Assembly (NCBI RefSeq): GCF_001514535.1
Contig: NZ_BCNO01000003.1
Span: 253,580-295,075, forward strand
Reading direction: 5' to 3'
DNA: 41,496 bases
DNA from: Thermodesulfovibrio aggregans
GTDB lineage: Bacteria > Nitrospirota > Thermodesulfovibrionia > Thermodesulfovibrionales > Thermodesulfovibrionaceae
The number at the start of each line of letters is the position of its first letter. Positions within the stretch are counted from its first letter, which is position 1. The position numbers and the translations under genes are program-made. The notes below the pieces were generated by a model that saw only the letters and a program-made list of their open reading frames with translations, did no database searches and was not told the origin of the DNA. Shown piece by piece: positions 23,814-33,194 of this stretch.

Positions 23814-25885
23814 GTCCTGAGAGAAGCTCCTGTTTCAGCAATGAGCTTTTCAATCAATCTTTTATGAAAGCTTTCAACTTCCTCTGTGGTTAATGTTCTA
23901 TCAAGAGCTCTGTAGGTAATTCTGAAAGCTATGCTTTTCTGACCTTCAGGAATCCCTTTACCTTGATAGACATCAAAAATATAAACATCTTCAATAAATT
24001 CGTTACCGCTGGAATTGATGATGTCAAGCAGTTTCTGTGATTCAAAATCAACTGGCAGTATCAATGCTACATCTCTTTTGACTGGAGGGAATGTGGAGAA
24101 AGGTTTATACTTAATCTCATTCTGAACAGACAAAAATATTCTGTCCAGATCAATCTCTGTCATACAGATGAAAGGCTTTGTTTTAAAATTAAGCTTTGAT
24201 ATTAGTTTTGGTGAAATGACTCCAACAAATCCAATTTTTTCACCATTTAAGATAATATCTGCTGACTGTCCTGCATGAAGAAATGGTTCTTTAGATCTGA
24301 CATAAAAGACATTTTTTATTTTGAAGTGTCTGAAAAATCCATCAATCACTCCTTTCAAAGCATAGAAATCATAGGGGTCATCTTTAAATGGAGTTTTAAA
24401 ATCCTCTTTCTTGGCTATTATGCCAAGATGGACAGTTTCCTCTGGAAGGGATTTCCCTGCCTTTGCTATAAATACTCTTCCTATCTCAAAGAGTTTCAAA
24501 TTCTCTATGCCACGGGCTGTATTTTTTTCAACATTCTTTAGCAAATTGGGTAGGAGCATGGTTCTAATTATTGATTCTTCCTGTCTCAATGGGTTAAGTA
24601 GGGAGATAAACTGCCTTCGGGCGTCATTTTCTGGAATTTCAAACAAATCAAGGTCTTCAGCAGACATAAAGCTGAAGTTGATAGCCTCACTGTAGCCAAG
24701 TGAAATCATGTAGTCTCTGATTAAGTTTAAAAACTTTCTCTTTTGGGCAAGCTCATGGTTTTGCTCTACGTATCTAAAGGCACGAGGCAGTTGAGCAGGT
24801 ATTTTGTCATAACCATAAATTCTTGCAACCTCTTCAGCAATGTCTTCTTCAATTGATATATCCTGTCTGTGAGAAGGTATTTTAGCAATATAGCCTGAAT
24901 CCTTTTTTGTAACATCTATCTCAAGAAGCTCAAGGATTTTTAGTATCTCTTCATCAGTAATTGTGGCACCTAAAAAAAGGCGTATTTTTTCTGGAGTAAA
25001 CACAACCTCCTTCAGAGGAACTTTTACTGGATATATATCTATGGGCTCATAAATCTCTCCACCTGCAATTTGCTGAATAAGAAAAGCTGCTCTGTCAAGA
25101 GCTTGTTTAAGAGCCTCTATGTCAGTGCCTCTTTCAAATCTGTATGAAGCTTCTGTTGAAAGTCCAAGTCTCTTTGAAGTTTTTCTTATTCTTTCAGGTT
25201 TAAAATAGGCGCTTTCAAGAAGGACATTGGTGGTTTTGTCAGTAACCTCTGTATTTGCTCCTCCCATAATTCCTGCAATTGCAACGGGTTTTACTCCATC
25301 CCAGATTAAAAGATCATCAGAACAGAGTTGTCTTTTTACTCCATCAAGTGTGGTAATTTCTACCGAATCCATACCAAAATCTTTAGGAGTTCCTACTCTT
25401 ATTTGCTTTCCTTCAAGAAGGTCAAGATCAAAGGCATGAAGAGGATGCCCCCACTCGAGTAAAACATAGTTTGTTACGTCAACTACATTGTTTATCGAAC
25501 GAAGACCTGATGCCTCAAGTCTTTTTTTGAGCCAATCTGGTGATGGACCAACCTTTACATTCTTGATAATCCTTCCAGCATATCGGTAACAGAGTGCCTG
25601 ATTAATGATAAAAATTTTAAAGTCTGGCTCGGCTTTCTCATTTTGAATTTTGAAGGAAGGTTTTTTAAGTCTCAATCCAAATAGTGCTTTAATCTCTCTT
25701 GCTATTCCAATTAGGCTAAGACAATCTGCTCTGTTAGGAGTTATTTCAATATCAATAACCTTATCCCCATGAAAGTCCTCTACAGCTCCCACTTCAAGCC
25801 CTGCCATTGTTAAAGAATCAGTGAGTTTTTCTAATTCTATCTGTCCATCAATGTAGTCTTTTAACCAACTGAATAGAACTTTCAT
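23810..25885 (-). CDS. pheT: Phenylalanyl-tRNA synthetase beta subunit lacking the tRNA-binding (B2) domain
   Basis: PheT forms an alpha2-beta2 synthetase with PheS. The protein has 691 residues; most bacterial PheT have about 790-800. The N-terminus (MKVLFSWLKDYID...TMAGLEVGAVEDFH) jumps at about residue 40 straight to DIEITPNRADCLSLIGIARE. This skips about 110 residues that normally form the EMAP-type OB fold. The B3/B4 editing region (NNVVDVTNYVLLEWGHPLHAFD), B5 and the catalytic-like core are intact. The C-terminal anticodon-binding (FDX-ACB) domain is also present (FPPVKRDVALILP ... FRITYRALDRTLT). It overlaps pheS by one base (TGATG). Confidence 0.95.
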   Translation of the reverse strand: MKVLFSWLKDYIDGQIELEKLTDSLTMAGLEVGAVEDFHGDKVIDIEITPNRADCLSLIGIAREIKALFGLRLKKPSFKIQNEKAEPDFKIFIINQALCYRYAGRIIKNVKVGPSPDWLKKRLEASGLRSINNVVDVTNYVLLEWGHPLHAFDLDLLEGKQIRVGTPKDFGMDSVEITTLDGVKRQLCSDDLLIWDGVKPVAIAGIMGGANTEVTDKTTNVLLESAYFKPERIRKTSKRLGLSTEASYRFERGTDIEALKQALDRAAFLIQQIAGGEIYEPIDIYPVKVPLKEVVFTPEKIRLFLGATITDEEILKILELLEIDVTKKDSGYIAKIPSHRQDISIEEDIAEEVARIYGYDKIPAQLPRAFRYVEQNHELAQKRKFLNLIRDYMISLGYSEAINFSFMSAEDLDLFEIPENDARRQFISLLNPLRQEESIIRTMLLPNLLKNVEKNTARGIENLKLFEIGRVFIAKAGKSLPEETVHLGIIAKKEDFKTPFKDDPYDFYALKGVIDGFFRHFKIKNVFYVRSKEPFLHAGQSADIILNGEKIGFVGVISPKLISKLNFKTKPFICMTEIDLDRIFLSVQNEIKYKPFSTFPPVKRDVALILPVDFESQKLLDIINSSGNEFIEDVYIFDVYQGKGIPEGQKSIAFRITYRALDRTLTTEEVESFHKRLIEKLIAETGASLRT

Positions 25886-26889
25886 CAGAACTGCCTCAAA
25901 AATCTTATATCATTCTCAAAAAATAGTCTTATGTCATCAATTCCATATTTAAGCATTGTAAGTCTTTCTACCCCCATACCAAAGGCAAAACCTGTATATT
26001 TTCCTTCAGGATATCCTGCAAATTTGAACACATTAGGATGAACCATGCCTGCACCAAGAACTTCAAGCCATCCTGTGCCTTTACAAACCCTGCATCCAAC
26101 TCCACCACAGATAATACAGCCAATATCTATCTCTGTTGAGGGCTCTGTAAATGGGAAAAAACTTGGTCTAAATCTCACTGGAATATCTCCAAAGAGTCTT
26201 TTTAGAAAATAAACAAGCACACCCTTTAGATGGGAAAATGAAACATCTTCATCAACCATCAATCCTTCAACCTGATGAAACATTGGAGTATGAGTTACAT
26301 CAGAATCCCTTCTATATACCTTCCCTGGAGAGATGAATCTAAGTGGAGGCTTTTTCCTCTCCATCACTCTCACCTGAACAGGTGAAGTATGGGTTCTTAA
26401 AACAACTTCATCACTTACATAAAAGGTATCTTGCATGTCTCTGGCAGGATGGTCTTTAGGAATGTTTAATGCTTCAAAATTATAGTAGTCAAGTTCTACT
26501 TCAGGACCTTCTTCAACGGTGAAACCAAGTTCTCTGAAAATATCTACTATTTCAAGAAGTGTTTTATTTACTGGGTGACTTCCACCAAAGTAAAAATCCT
26601 TACCTCGCAGGGTTATGTCAATTAACTCTTTTTTTAATGCCTCTGATATCTCTTTCTGTTTTAGCTCTTGCTCTTTGTTCTTTATTGTTTCTTCAATAAA
26701 GTTTTTAATCTCATTAAGAATCTTTCCCTGAGCTTTTCTTTCTTCAGCTGGAAGTTTTCCTAAACTTTTGATTCTTTCTGTAATAATTCCTTTTTTACCA
26801 ATATACTTTGCCTTGAGATTAACAAGCTCAGTAAAAGAGTTTATCTCACTTATCTCTTTAATGAAGGCCTGCGCTAAAGGGTCTTGCAT
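25885..26889 (-). CDS. pheS: Phenylalanyl-tRNA synthetase alpha subunit
   Basis: This is the catalytic class II subunit, 334 residues. An N-terminal coiled-coil arm spans about 1-90. The core starts at HPVNKTLLEIVDIFRELGF and carries motif 2 (SPGKVYRRDSDVTHTPMFHQVEGLMVD) and motif 3 (GMGVERLTMLKYGIDDIR). The ATG follows the rplT stop directly (TAAATG) with no clear Shine-Dalgarno sequence, so translation probably depends on ribosomes finishing rplT. Confidence 0.97.
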   Translation of the reverse strand: MQDPLAQAFIKEISEINSFTELVNLKAKYIGKKGIITERIKSLGKLPAEERKAQGKILNEIKNFIEETIKNKEQELKQKEISEALKKELIDITLRGKDFYFGGSHPVNKTLLEIVDIFRELGFTVEEGPEVELDYYNFEALNIPKDHPARDMQDTFYVSDEVVLRTHTSPVQVRVMERKKPPLRFISPGKVYRRDSDVTHTPMFHQVEGLMVDEDVSFSHLKGVLVYFLKRLFGDIPVRFRPSFFPFTEPSTEIDIGCIICGGVGCRVCKGTGWLEVLGAGMVHPNVFKFAGYPEGKYTGFAFGMGVERLTMLKYGIDDIRLFFENDIRFLRQF

Positions 26890-27252
26890 TTATGCTGCTT
26901 TTACAAATGGTTTTACCTTTTCTACCAGTTCTCCAAAGGCATTTATGTCATTATATGCAATATCAGCAAGAACTTTTCTGTTAAGAGAAATATTAGCCTT
27001 CTTAAGTCCATTAATGAACTGACTGTATGTAAGACCAAACATTCTCACAGCTGCATTAATTCTTGTAATCCAGAGTGCTCTGAAATCTCTCTTTTTAAGT
27101 CTTCTGTCTTTATATGAATGTTCTAATGCTTTCTCTACAGCCTTTGCGGCTACTTTATATGAGCGATGTCTACCACTGTAATATCCTTTAGCCATTGAAA
27201 GAATCTTTTTATGATATCTTCTTGTTTTAAATCCACCCTTTGCTCTTGGCAT
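26890..27252 (-). CDS. rplT: 50S ribosomal protein L20 (bL20)
   Basis: The 120 residues begin [16 protein letters not shown] and match bL20 throughout (AKGYYGSR-like [36 protein letters not shown]). It binds 23S rRNA early in 50S assembly and is a known autogenous regulator in other bacteria. The usual upstream genes infC and rpmI are missing: a tRNA-Asn gene lies 71 bases upstream. It leads pheS and pheT. RBS GGAGG precedes the ATG. Confidence 0.97.
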   Translation of the reverse strand: MPRAKGGFKTRRYHKKILSMAKGYYSGRHRSYKVAAKAVEKALEHSYKDRRLKKRDFRALWITRINAAVRMFGLTYSQFINGLKKANISLNRKVLADIAYNDINAFGELVEKVKPFVKAA

Positions 27253-27284
27253 CTATTCCTCCATTAGTTTTTATCCATTTGTCA

Positions 27285-27299
27285 GGATGCAAAGCATCC
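27285..27299 (-). other. Small hairpin in the rplT leader
   Basis: GGATGC and GCATCC form a perfect 6-base-pair inverted repeat with a 3-base loop between tRNA-Asn and rplT. No U-tract follows, so it is not a terminator. It may be a processing site or a remnant of the L20 leader structure; this is weakly supported. Confidence 0.3.
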
Positions 27300-27323
27300 A
27301 ATTTCCTATATAAAAAATTTAAA

Positions 27324-27396
27324 CTCCTGGGGAGGGATTCGAACCCCCGACCAAGTGGTTAACAGCCACCCGCTCTGCCGGCTGAGCTACCCAGGA
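27324..27396 (-). tRNA. tRNA-Asn (GTT)
   Basis: The 73-base cloverleaf has a 7-bp acceptor stem TCCTGGG/CCCAGGA with discriminator G, D-arm GCTC...GAGC, anticodon loop CTGTTAA with anticodon GTT, and T-arm GGGGG TTCGAAT CCCTC. CCA is not encoded. It stands alone between rplQ and rplT. Confidence 0.97.
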
Positions 27397-27406
27397 ATTA
27401 TTTAAA

Positions 27407-27434
27407 ATTATCAAATTTTGGTAATCTATGTCAA
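27407..27434 (-). promoter_or_regulatory. Promoter for tRNA-Asn (and possibly rplT-pheST)
   Basis: On the minus strand TTGACA (27429-27434) and GATAAT (27407-27412) are 16 bases apart, giving a start near 27400, four bases before the mature tRNA 5' end. No terminator is seen between the tRNA and rplT, so rplT-pheS-pheT may share this promoter. Confidence 0.65.
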
Positions 27435-27444
27435 ATTTAAAACT

Positions 27445-27837
27445 TTACTGCTCTGATTTCTTTTCTTCTTTTTCAGGTTTTTTATAATCAACAAACTCAA
27501 GTATTGCCATTGGGGCACTATCTTTAATTCTGAATCCGGTTCTTACAATTCTTACATATCCACCATTTCTATCTGCAAATCTTGGCGCAATCTCGTTAAA
27601 CAACTTCCTTACTAACTCTTTATTTGGTAAATAGCTAAATGCAAGCCTTCTTGAATGAAGATCTCCTCTTTTACCAAAAGTGACAAGTCTATCAGCAATT
27701 TCTTTTACAGCCTTTGCCTTAGCAACAGTTGTTTCAATTCTTTCATATTTAATAAGAGATGCCAAAAGCCCTCTTAAAAGCGCCTTTCTCTGATTTGCTG
27801 TTCTACCAAAATGTCTTCCATCAACTCTATGCCTCAT
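27445..27837 (-). CDS. rplQ: 50S ribosomal protein L17 (bL17)
   Basis: This 130-residue protein begins MRHRVDGRHFGRTANQRKALLRGL, diagnostic of bL17, and ends in a charged tail (KKPEKEEKKSEQ). It lies at the polypeptide exit side of 23S rRNA. It is the last gene of the alpha operon, four bases after rpoA. Confidence 0.97.
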   Translation of the reverse strand: MRHRVDGRHFGRTANQRKALLRGLLASLIKYERIETTVAKAKAVKEIADRLVTFGKRGDLHSRRLAFSYLPNKELVRKLFNEIAPRFADRNGGYVRIVRTGFRIKDSAPMAILEFVDYKKPEKEEKKSEQ

Positions 27838-27840
27838 CCA

Positions 27841-28869
27841 TTACCCCCTCTGAGCTTTTTCATTAAGTTTTTCAAGCATTTCATTACTTATTCTCATACC
27901 TAATTTCAAACCCATTGAATTTAACACCTCTTTTATCTCTTCAAGGGAACGCTTACCAAAATTTTTTGTTTTCAAAAGTTCGTTTTCTGTCTTCTGAACA
28001 AGTTCAGCAATAGTATTTATTCCAGCACTCTTTAGACAATTATAAGCTCTCACAGATAGCTCAAGTTCTTCAATTGGTTTTAAAATATTTTCATTTAATT
28101 CATCAGATGTTAAACTCTCTTCTGTATTATCAATATGTTCTTCCTCTCTTTCTTGAGATTCGGATTCTTTAAAGAAAGTCAAATATTCAAAATGTTTTAT
28201 CAATATATCCGAAGCTTCACTTATTGCTTTTTCAGGAGTAATGCTGCCGTCAGTCCAGATTTCTAAAATTAATCTATCATAATCAGTAAGTTCTCCAACT
28301 CTTGTTTTTTCTACTCTAAAATTAACTTTTTTAATCGGACTAAAGATAGCATCCACTGTAATGGCATCTACGGGTAAATCCTCATCTTTAATTGCCTCTG
28401 ACGGAACATATCCTCTACCTTTGCTCACATAAAGAGTCATATCTAAAGAAGCATCCTGATCAAGGGAGCAGAGATACTGAGATTTATTTAAAACTTCATA
28501 TGTTCCATCTGTCTTAATGTCTGCTGCAGTTACCTCAGCTGGACCTTTTACTTTAATAGTAGCTGTCTTTTTATCAAAATTTTGAGTATGATATTTGAAT
28601 CTCAATTTCTTAACATTTAGAACGATGTCTAAAACATCTTCCTTTACTCCTTTTATTGAACTAATTTCATGTAAAACTCCGTCTATTTTTATTGCATAAA
28701 CTGCCACTCCCTCAAGTGAAGAAAGCAATACCCTTCTTAATGAGTTTCCCAGAGTTATTCCATATCCTCTTTCAAGTGGCTCTATTATAAGTTTCCCATA
28801 AGTATCTGTTAATGTTTCCTGTTCAAATGTAACTTTTTTGGGCATTTGAAATTCTTTATATAAATTCAT
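27841..28869 (-). CDS. rpoA: RNA polymerase alpha subunit
   Basis: The 342 residues contain the N-terminal assembly domain ([23 protein letters not shown], about 1-230) and the C-terminal DNA-binding domain (about 265-335; [36 protein letters not shown]). The linker between them (about 230-262) is long and acidic ([12 protein letters not shown]...). GGGAGG precedes the ATG by six bases. It lies between rpsD and rplQ as in most bacteria. Confidence 0.98.
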   Translation of the reverse strand: MNLYKEFQMPKKVTFEQETLTDTYGKLIIEPLERGYGITLGNSLRRVLLSSLEGVAVYAIKIDGVLHEISSIKGVKEDVLDIVLNVKKLRFKYHTQNFDKKTATIKVKGPAEVTAADIKTDGTYEVLNKSQYLCSLDQDASLDMTLYVSKGRGYVPSEAIKDEDLPVDAITVDAIFSPIKKVNFRVEKTRVGELTDYDRLILEIWTDGSITPEKAISEASDILIKHFEYLTFFKESESQEREEEHIDNTEESLTSDELNENILKPIEELELSVRAYNCLKSAGINTIAELVQKTENELLKTKNFGKRSLEEIKEVLNSMGLKLGMRISNEMLEKLNEKAQRG

Positions 28870-28894
28870 TTACTGCCTCCCAATTTATGTAAGA

Positions 28895-29521
28895 TTATTT
28901 TGAATAAAACTCTACAATCAACTGTTCCTGCACCGGAAGTTGCATTTCATCTCTTTCTGGAATTCTCACAAATTTACCTTTCATCTCTTCAATATTTACC
29001 TCTACCCATTCAGGAAAACCTCTTTGTTCAGCTAATGCAAGGCTTTCTTTAATTATTTCTAATTCTTTACCTGATTGGGTTAATTCAATTATATCTCCAG
29101 GTCTTACAAGGAAAGAGGGAATATCTACTTTTCTACCATTAACCATAAAGAATCCATGTTTTACTAGCTGCCTTGCCTGTCTCCTGTTTGTAGCAAATCC
29201 CATTCTGTAAACTACATTGTCAAGTCTTCTCTCAAGGAGTTTAAGAAGATTTTCACCTGTAACACCTTTCATCTTTGTAGCTTTTTCAAAGTAGTTCTTA
29301 AACTGTTTCTCCATTACTCCATAAATTCTTTTGACTTTCTGTTTTTCTCTCAACTGTAATCCATAATCTGATAATTTGCCTCTATTATGTCCATGCTGTC
29401 CTGGAGGATATTTTCTTCTTTCAAAGGCACATTTTTCTGTATAACATCTTGTTCCCTTAAGGAAAAGCTTCATGCCTTCTCTTCTACAAAGTCTGCAAAG
29501 TGGACCAGTATATCTTGCCAT
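28895..29521 (-). CDS. rpsD: 30S ribosomal protein S4 (uS4), zinc-binding form
   Basis: The 208 residues match uS4, a primary 16S rRNA binder, with an S4 RNA-binding domain ([22 protein letters not shown]). Four cysteines C9, C12, C26 and C31 near the N-terminus mark the zinc-containing form. It begins three bases after the rpsK stop. Confidence 0.97.
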   Translation of the reverse strand: MARYTGPLCRLCRREGMKLFLKGTRCYTEKCAFERRKYPPGQHGHNRGKLSDYGLQLREKQKVKRIYGVMEKQFKNYFEKATKMKGVTGENLLKLLERRLDNVVYRMGFATNRRQARQLVKHGFFMVNGRKVDIPSFLVRPGDIIELTQSGKELEIIKESLALAEQRGFPEWVEVNIEEMKGKFVRIPERDEMQLPVQEQLIVEFYSK

Positions 29522-29524
29522 TTT

Positions 29525-29911
29525 TTAAACCCTCCTTCTCTTTGGAGGTCTGCACCCATTATGAGGTACAGGTGTCACATCTTTAATTAAATTAATCTCA
29601 AGACCTGCTGCCTGTAATGCTCTTATTGCTGTTTCTCTCCCTGCTCCAGGACCTTTAATTAAAACATCTATCTGCTTCATTCCCATATCTATAACTCTTT
29701 TTGCAACTGTCTCTGCCGCTATTTGAGCTGCATATGGAGTTCCTTTTCTTGAACCTTTAAATCCACAACTTCCTGCAGATGCCCATGCCACTACATTACC
29801 ATTCGGATCTGTGACTGTTATTATTGTATTATTAAAAGTTGTCTGAACATGAGCTATTCCGTAAGGAACATTCTTTTTAACTTTTTTTATACCTTTCCTT
29901 TTTTGTGCCAT
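29525..29911 (-). CDS. rpsK: 30S ribosomal protein S11 (uS11)
   Basis: The 128 residues show [19 protein letters not shown], the [17 protein letters not shown] core and the C-terminal [13 protein letters not shown]. It forms part of the 30S platform near the Shine-Dalgarno helix. It lies in the alpha operon between rpsM and rpsD. Confidence 0.98.
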   Translation of the reverse strand: MAQKRKGIKKVKKNVPYGIAHVQTTFNNTIITVTDPNGNVVAWASAGSCGFKGSRKGTPYAAQIAAETVAKRVIDMGMKQIDVLIKGPGAGRETAIRALQAAGLEINLIKDVTPVPHNGCRPPKRRRV

Positions 29912-29937
29912 TAATTTATTTAACCTCCTTTACATTT

Positions 29938-30303
29938 TTATTTTTTCTTCATAATTTTTCTTCTTGGACCTTTTCGGGTTCTTGCATTTGTGCGTGTTCT
30001 CTGCCCTCTTACAGGTAAATTAGCCATATGCCTCAGTCCTCTATAACAGCCTATATCAATCAATCTTTTTATATTCATGGAGATTTCTTTTCTAAGTTCT
30101 CCTTCAACTTTATAATTTTTCTCTATTTCAGATCTTATTTTTACTATCTCCTCATCGGTAAGGTCCTTTACCCTTTTGTTAGGATCAACTCCTGTATCCT
30201 TCAGTATTTTATTTGATAAACTTCTACCTATTCCAAAAATTCTTGTAAGCCCTATTTCAACTCTTTCATTCTTTGGTATATCAACGCCTGCTATTCTTGC
30301 CAT
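29938..30303 (-). CDS. rpsM: 30S ribosomal protein S13 (uS13)
   Basis: The 121 residues start [20 protein letters not shown] and end in the basic tail [14 protein letters not shown]. The protein contacts the P-site tRNA and bridges to the 50S subunit. It follows rpmJ by 14 bases. Confidence 0.98.
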   Translation of the reverse strand: MARIAGVDIPKNERVEIGLTRIFGIGRSLSNKILKDTGVDPNKRVKDLTDEEIVKIRSEIEKNYKVEGELRKEISMNIKRLIDIGCYRGLRHMANLPVRGQRTRTNARTRKGPRRKIMKKK

Positions 30304-30317
30304 CTCATACTCCTTTC

Positions 30318-30431
30318 TTATCCTTGTCTTTGTTTATGTTTTGGATTTTCGCAAATTACTCTGACTACTCCTTTTCTTTTAATTATTTTGCACTTTGAAC
30401 AAATCTTTTTTACTGAGGCTCTAACTTTCAA
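30318..30431 (-). CDS. rpmJ: 50S ribosomal protein L36 (bL36), TTG start
   Basis: This 37-codon gene begins with TTG at 30431 and reads [15 protein letters not shown] at the start and [10 protein letters not shown] at the end. Zinc ligands C11, C14, C27 and H32 are all present, so this is the zinc-binding form. AGGAGG lies six bases upstream of the TTG, supporting the unusual start. It sits between infA and rpsM, the standard position. Confidence 0.96.
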   Translation of the reverse strand: MKVRASVKKICSKCKIIKRKGVVRVICENPKHKQRQG

Positions 30432-30441
30432 TTTACACCTC

Positions 30442-30660
30442 CTATTTAAATCTGTAAATTATTCTACCCTTAGTAAGATCATAGGGAGATATCTCGACCA
30501 AGACCTTGTCTCCCGGTAAAATTTTTATAAAATGCATTCTCATCTTCCCAGAAACATAAGCAATTATAACATGACCATTTTCCAGCCTTACCCTGAACAT
30601 AGCATTAGGTAAAGCTTCTTCAATTGTTCCCTGCATTTCTATGTGATCTTCTTTTGGCAT
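30442..30660 (-). CDS. infA: Translation initiation factor IF-1
   Basis: This 72-residue OB-fold protein ([39 protein letters not shown]) binds the 30S A site during initiation. It lies between map and rpmJ. Length and sequence are normal. Confidence 0.97.
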   Translation of the reverse strand: MPKEDHIEMQGTIEEALPNAMFRVRLENGHVIIAYVSGKMRMHFIKILPGDKVLVEISPYDLTKGRIIYRFK

Positions 30661-30683
30661 AACTTGATAATATATCTATATTT

Positions 30684-31433
30684 TTATAATTTAGTCAAGA
30701 TTTCTGGTTCACCTTCAGTAATCGCAATAGTATGCTCAAAGTGAGCAGAAAGAGAACCATCCTTAGTAACAGCTGTCCATCCATCTGAAAGAATTTTTAC
30801 CTCATGAGTTCCTGCATTAACCATAGGTTCAATAGCAAGAGTCATTCCTTTTTTCAGTTTTGGACCAACTCCCTTTGAACCAAAATTTGGAATCTGCGGA
30901 TCCTCATGTAGAGACATTCCTATTCCATGCCCTACAAAAGCTCTTACAACTGAAAATCCATTCGCTTCAACATGGCTTTGAATGGCATTGGATATATCAC
31001 CAACTCTATTGCCAGGTATTGCCTCAGCAATTCCCTTATACAATGCTTCTTCAGTAACTTTCAGTAATTTTTCAGCTTCCTCTGAAATTTTTCCTACAGA
31101 ATATGTATATGCAGCATCTCCATAAAAACTATCGTATATGACTCCTACATCAACACTCACAATATCTCCTTCTTTAATAAAGACCTTTTCTGATGGTATT
31201 CCATGAACTACCTGTTCATTTATTGAAATACAAGCACTTGCAGGATATCCTCTATAACCTTTAAATGCAGGAATACCGCCCATTTTAATTATAAAATTTT
31301 CAATAAACTGCTCTATCTGTTTTGTTGTCAATCCTTCTTTAATATATATTTTAAGCTCTTCGAGAACTGTTGCCACTATCCGGCAGGATTTACGTATTTT
31401 TTTTAACTCTTCAGGACTTTTTAATATAATCAC
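30684..31433 (-). CDS. map: Methionine aminopeptidase, type I
   Basis: The 249 residues remove the N-terminal methionine from new proteins. All five metal ligands are visible: D95, D106, H169, E202 and E233 (SVDVGV, GDAAYT, VGHGIG, AIEPMV, EHTIAI), with H78 in the substrate pocket. It starts seven bases after secY; the adk gene often found between them is absent. Confidence 0.97.
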   Translation of the reverse strand: MIILKSPEELKKIRKSCRIVATVLEELKIYIKEGLTTKQIEQFIENFIIKMGGIPAFKGYRGYPASACISINEQVVHGIPSEKVFIKEGDIVSVDVGVIYDSFYGDAAYTYSVGKISEEAEKLLKVTEEALYKGIAEAIPGNRVGDISNAIQSHVEANGFSVVRAFVGHGIGMSLHEDPQIPNFGSKGVGPKLKKGMTLAIEPMVNAGTHEVKILSDGWTAVTKDGSLSAHFEHTIAITEGEPEILTKL

Positions 31434-31440
31434 TATTTAA

Positions 31441-32748
31441 TTAGTCCTTCCTGCCCTTTATTCTGAATTTTTTGAAAAATCCTTCGTAAGATCTACTTAT
31501 CATGTGAGTTTCAATCTGGGAAACAGTATCAAGAGCTACACCAACAGCAATAAGAAGAGATGTTCCACCAAAATAAAAGGGAACTTTAAATTTGGCAATA
31601 AGAATTTCAGGCAAAACACAAACAACACTCAAGTAAAGAGCACCAATGAATGTTAGACGAGAAAGCACACGATAAATGTATTCAGAAGTTTTCTGCCCGG
31701 GTCTTACTCCTGTAATGTATCCCCCATTTTTCTGGAGATTTTCAGCAATTTCCACAGGATTATAAATCACAGCAGTATAAAAATATGTGAAAAATATTAT
31801 TAACCCAACATAAAGTATTATATGAAGAAAACTTCCTGGAGCAAGCTGTTTTGCTAATGCCTGTACCCAGGGAACAGCTATAAATCCTGCAACAGTTGCA
31901 GGAAACATCAATACTGACGATGCGAAAATTGGTGGAATAACTCCAGCAGAATTAATCTTAAGAGGAAGATATGTGGTATATCCACCATACATCTTTCTTC
32001 CAACAACTCTCTTTGCATATTGGATGGGAATCCTTCTCTGACCTCTCTCAATAAATATAATTCCTGCCACAACACCAACCATAACAACAATCAGAATTAA
32101 AACAAAGAATATTGACAATTCACCTGTTCTGACTAAATTATATGTATAAAAACAGGCATTTGGAAACCTTGCAACAATTCCTGCAAAAATAATTAAAGAT
32201 ATACCATTTCCTATTCCCTTTTCAGTTATCTGCTCTCCAAGCCACATTAAGAAAGCTGTACCTGCTGTAAGAGTTATCATAGTCACTATTCTGAAAGACC
32301 AGCCTGGCTCCTGAATAAACTGTCCACCACCCATACTTTCAAGTCCTATTGCTATTCCAAATCCCTGAATAGCTGCTATTACTATAGTTGCATATCTGGT
32401 ATATCTGGTAATCTTTTTTCTTCCTTCTTCTCCTTCTTTTGCAAGCTTTTGTAAAGAAGGGATTACAACAGTTAAAAGTTGAAAAATAATAGAGGCACTT
32501 ATATAGGGCATAACACCTAATGCAAAGATGGTAACCTTTGAGAGAGCTCCGCCTGTGAAAATATCAAAAAAGCCCATGACAGCACCACCGCGCTCAAGTA
32601 AGAACTTGCTCAATGCTTCACCATCTATGCCTGGTGTTGGAATATGAGCTCCAATTCTGAATACAGCAAGCATTGCAAGAGTAAATAAAACTCTTGCCCT
32701 TAGCTCAGGTATTTTTAAAATATTTCTAAAGGCTGTAACTAGTCCCAC
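31441..32748 (-). CDS. secY: Protein translocase subunit SecY
   Basis: This membrane protein of 435 residues with ten helices forms the Sec translocation channel with SecE and SecG. Typical segments are HIPTPGIDG, FDIFTGGALSKVTIFALGVMPYI (in part), and NGGYITGVRPGQKTSEYI in the cytosolic loop before helix 9. The GTG start overlaps the rplO stop by one base (TAGTG). The position after rplO is standard. Confidence 0.98.
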   Translation of the reverse strand: MGLVTAFRNILKIPELRARVLFTLAMLAVFRIGAHIPTPGIDGEALSKFLLERGGAVMGFFDIFTGGALSKVTIFALGVMPYISASIIFQLLTVVIPSLQKLAKEGEEGRKKITRYTRYATIVIAAIQGFGIAIGLESMGGGQFIQEPGWSFRIVTMITLTAGTAFLMWLGEQITEKGIGNGISLIIFAGIVARFPNACFYTYNLVRTGELSIFFVLILIVVMVGVVAGIIFIERGQRRIPIQYAKRVVGRKMYGGYTTYLPLKINSAGVIPPIFASSVLMFPATVAGFIAVPWVQALAKQLAPGSFLHIILYVGLIIFFTYFYTAVIYNPVEIAENLQKNGGYITGVRPGQKTSEYIYRVLSRLTFIGALYLSVVCVLPEILIAKFKVPFYFGGTSLLIAVGVALDTVSQIETHMISRSYEGFFKKFRIKGRKD

Positions 32749-33194
32749 TATATGACCTCTACTTTACCACCGATTGATTCAATTTTTTGAAGAGCTGTTT
32801 TACTTAAGGCATGAGCCTTAATAGTGACTGGTTTCTTTAATTCACCATCTCCAAGAATTTTTAATCCATCTTTTAGTTTTTTTATTATACCTTTTTGTAA
32901 GAGAATTTCTGGAGTAATAACATCAACCTCGTCTATGATTTTATTTAAATCGCCGAGATTTACTACTGCGTATTCCTTTTTAAAGGGAAAATTCGAGAAT
33001 CCTCTTTTGGGAACTCTTCTTTGAAGTGGCATCTGTCCACCTTCAAAACCAGGACCCTTAGCTCCTCCTGAACGAGCTTTCTGTCCTTTAAGTCCTTTTG
33101 TTGCATATCTACCGTGTCCTGAGCCTAATCCTCTTCCAACTCTTTTTGGTCTTTTTTTACTACCAGGAGCTGGTTTTAACTGATTTATTTTCAT
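32748..33194 (-). CDS. rplO: 50S ribosomal protein L15 (uL15)
   Basis: The 148 residues begin with the Gly/Lys-rich extension [20 protein letters not shown] and continue with the uL15 core ([19 protein letters not shown]). It assembles late into the 50S. Its ATG overlaps the rpsE stop (ATGA), leaving no room for rpmD. Confidence 0.97.
   Translation of the reverse strand: MKINQLKPAPGSKKRPKRVGRGLGSGHGRYATKGLKGQKARSGGAKGPGFEGGQMPLQRRVPKRGFSNFPFKKEYAVVNLGDLNKIIDEVDVITPEILLQKGIIKKLKDGLKILGDGELKKPVTIKAHALSKTALQKIESIGGKVEVI

Noticed and set aside
27285-27299. Hairpin before rplT as a terminator for tRNA-Asn
   Set aside because: The stem is only six base pairs and no U-tract follows on the minus strand.
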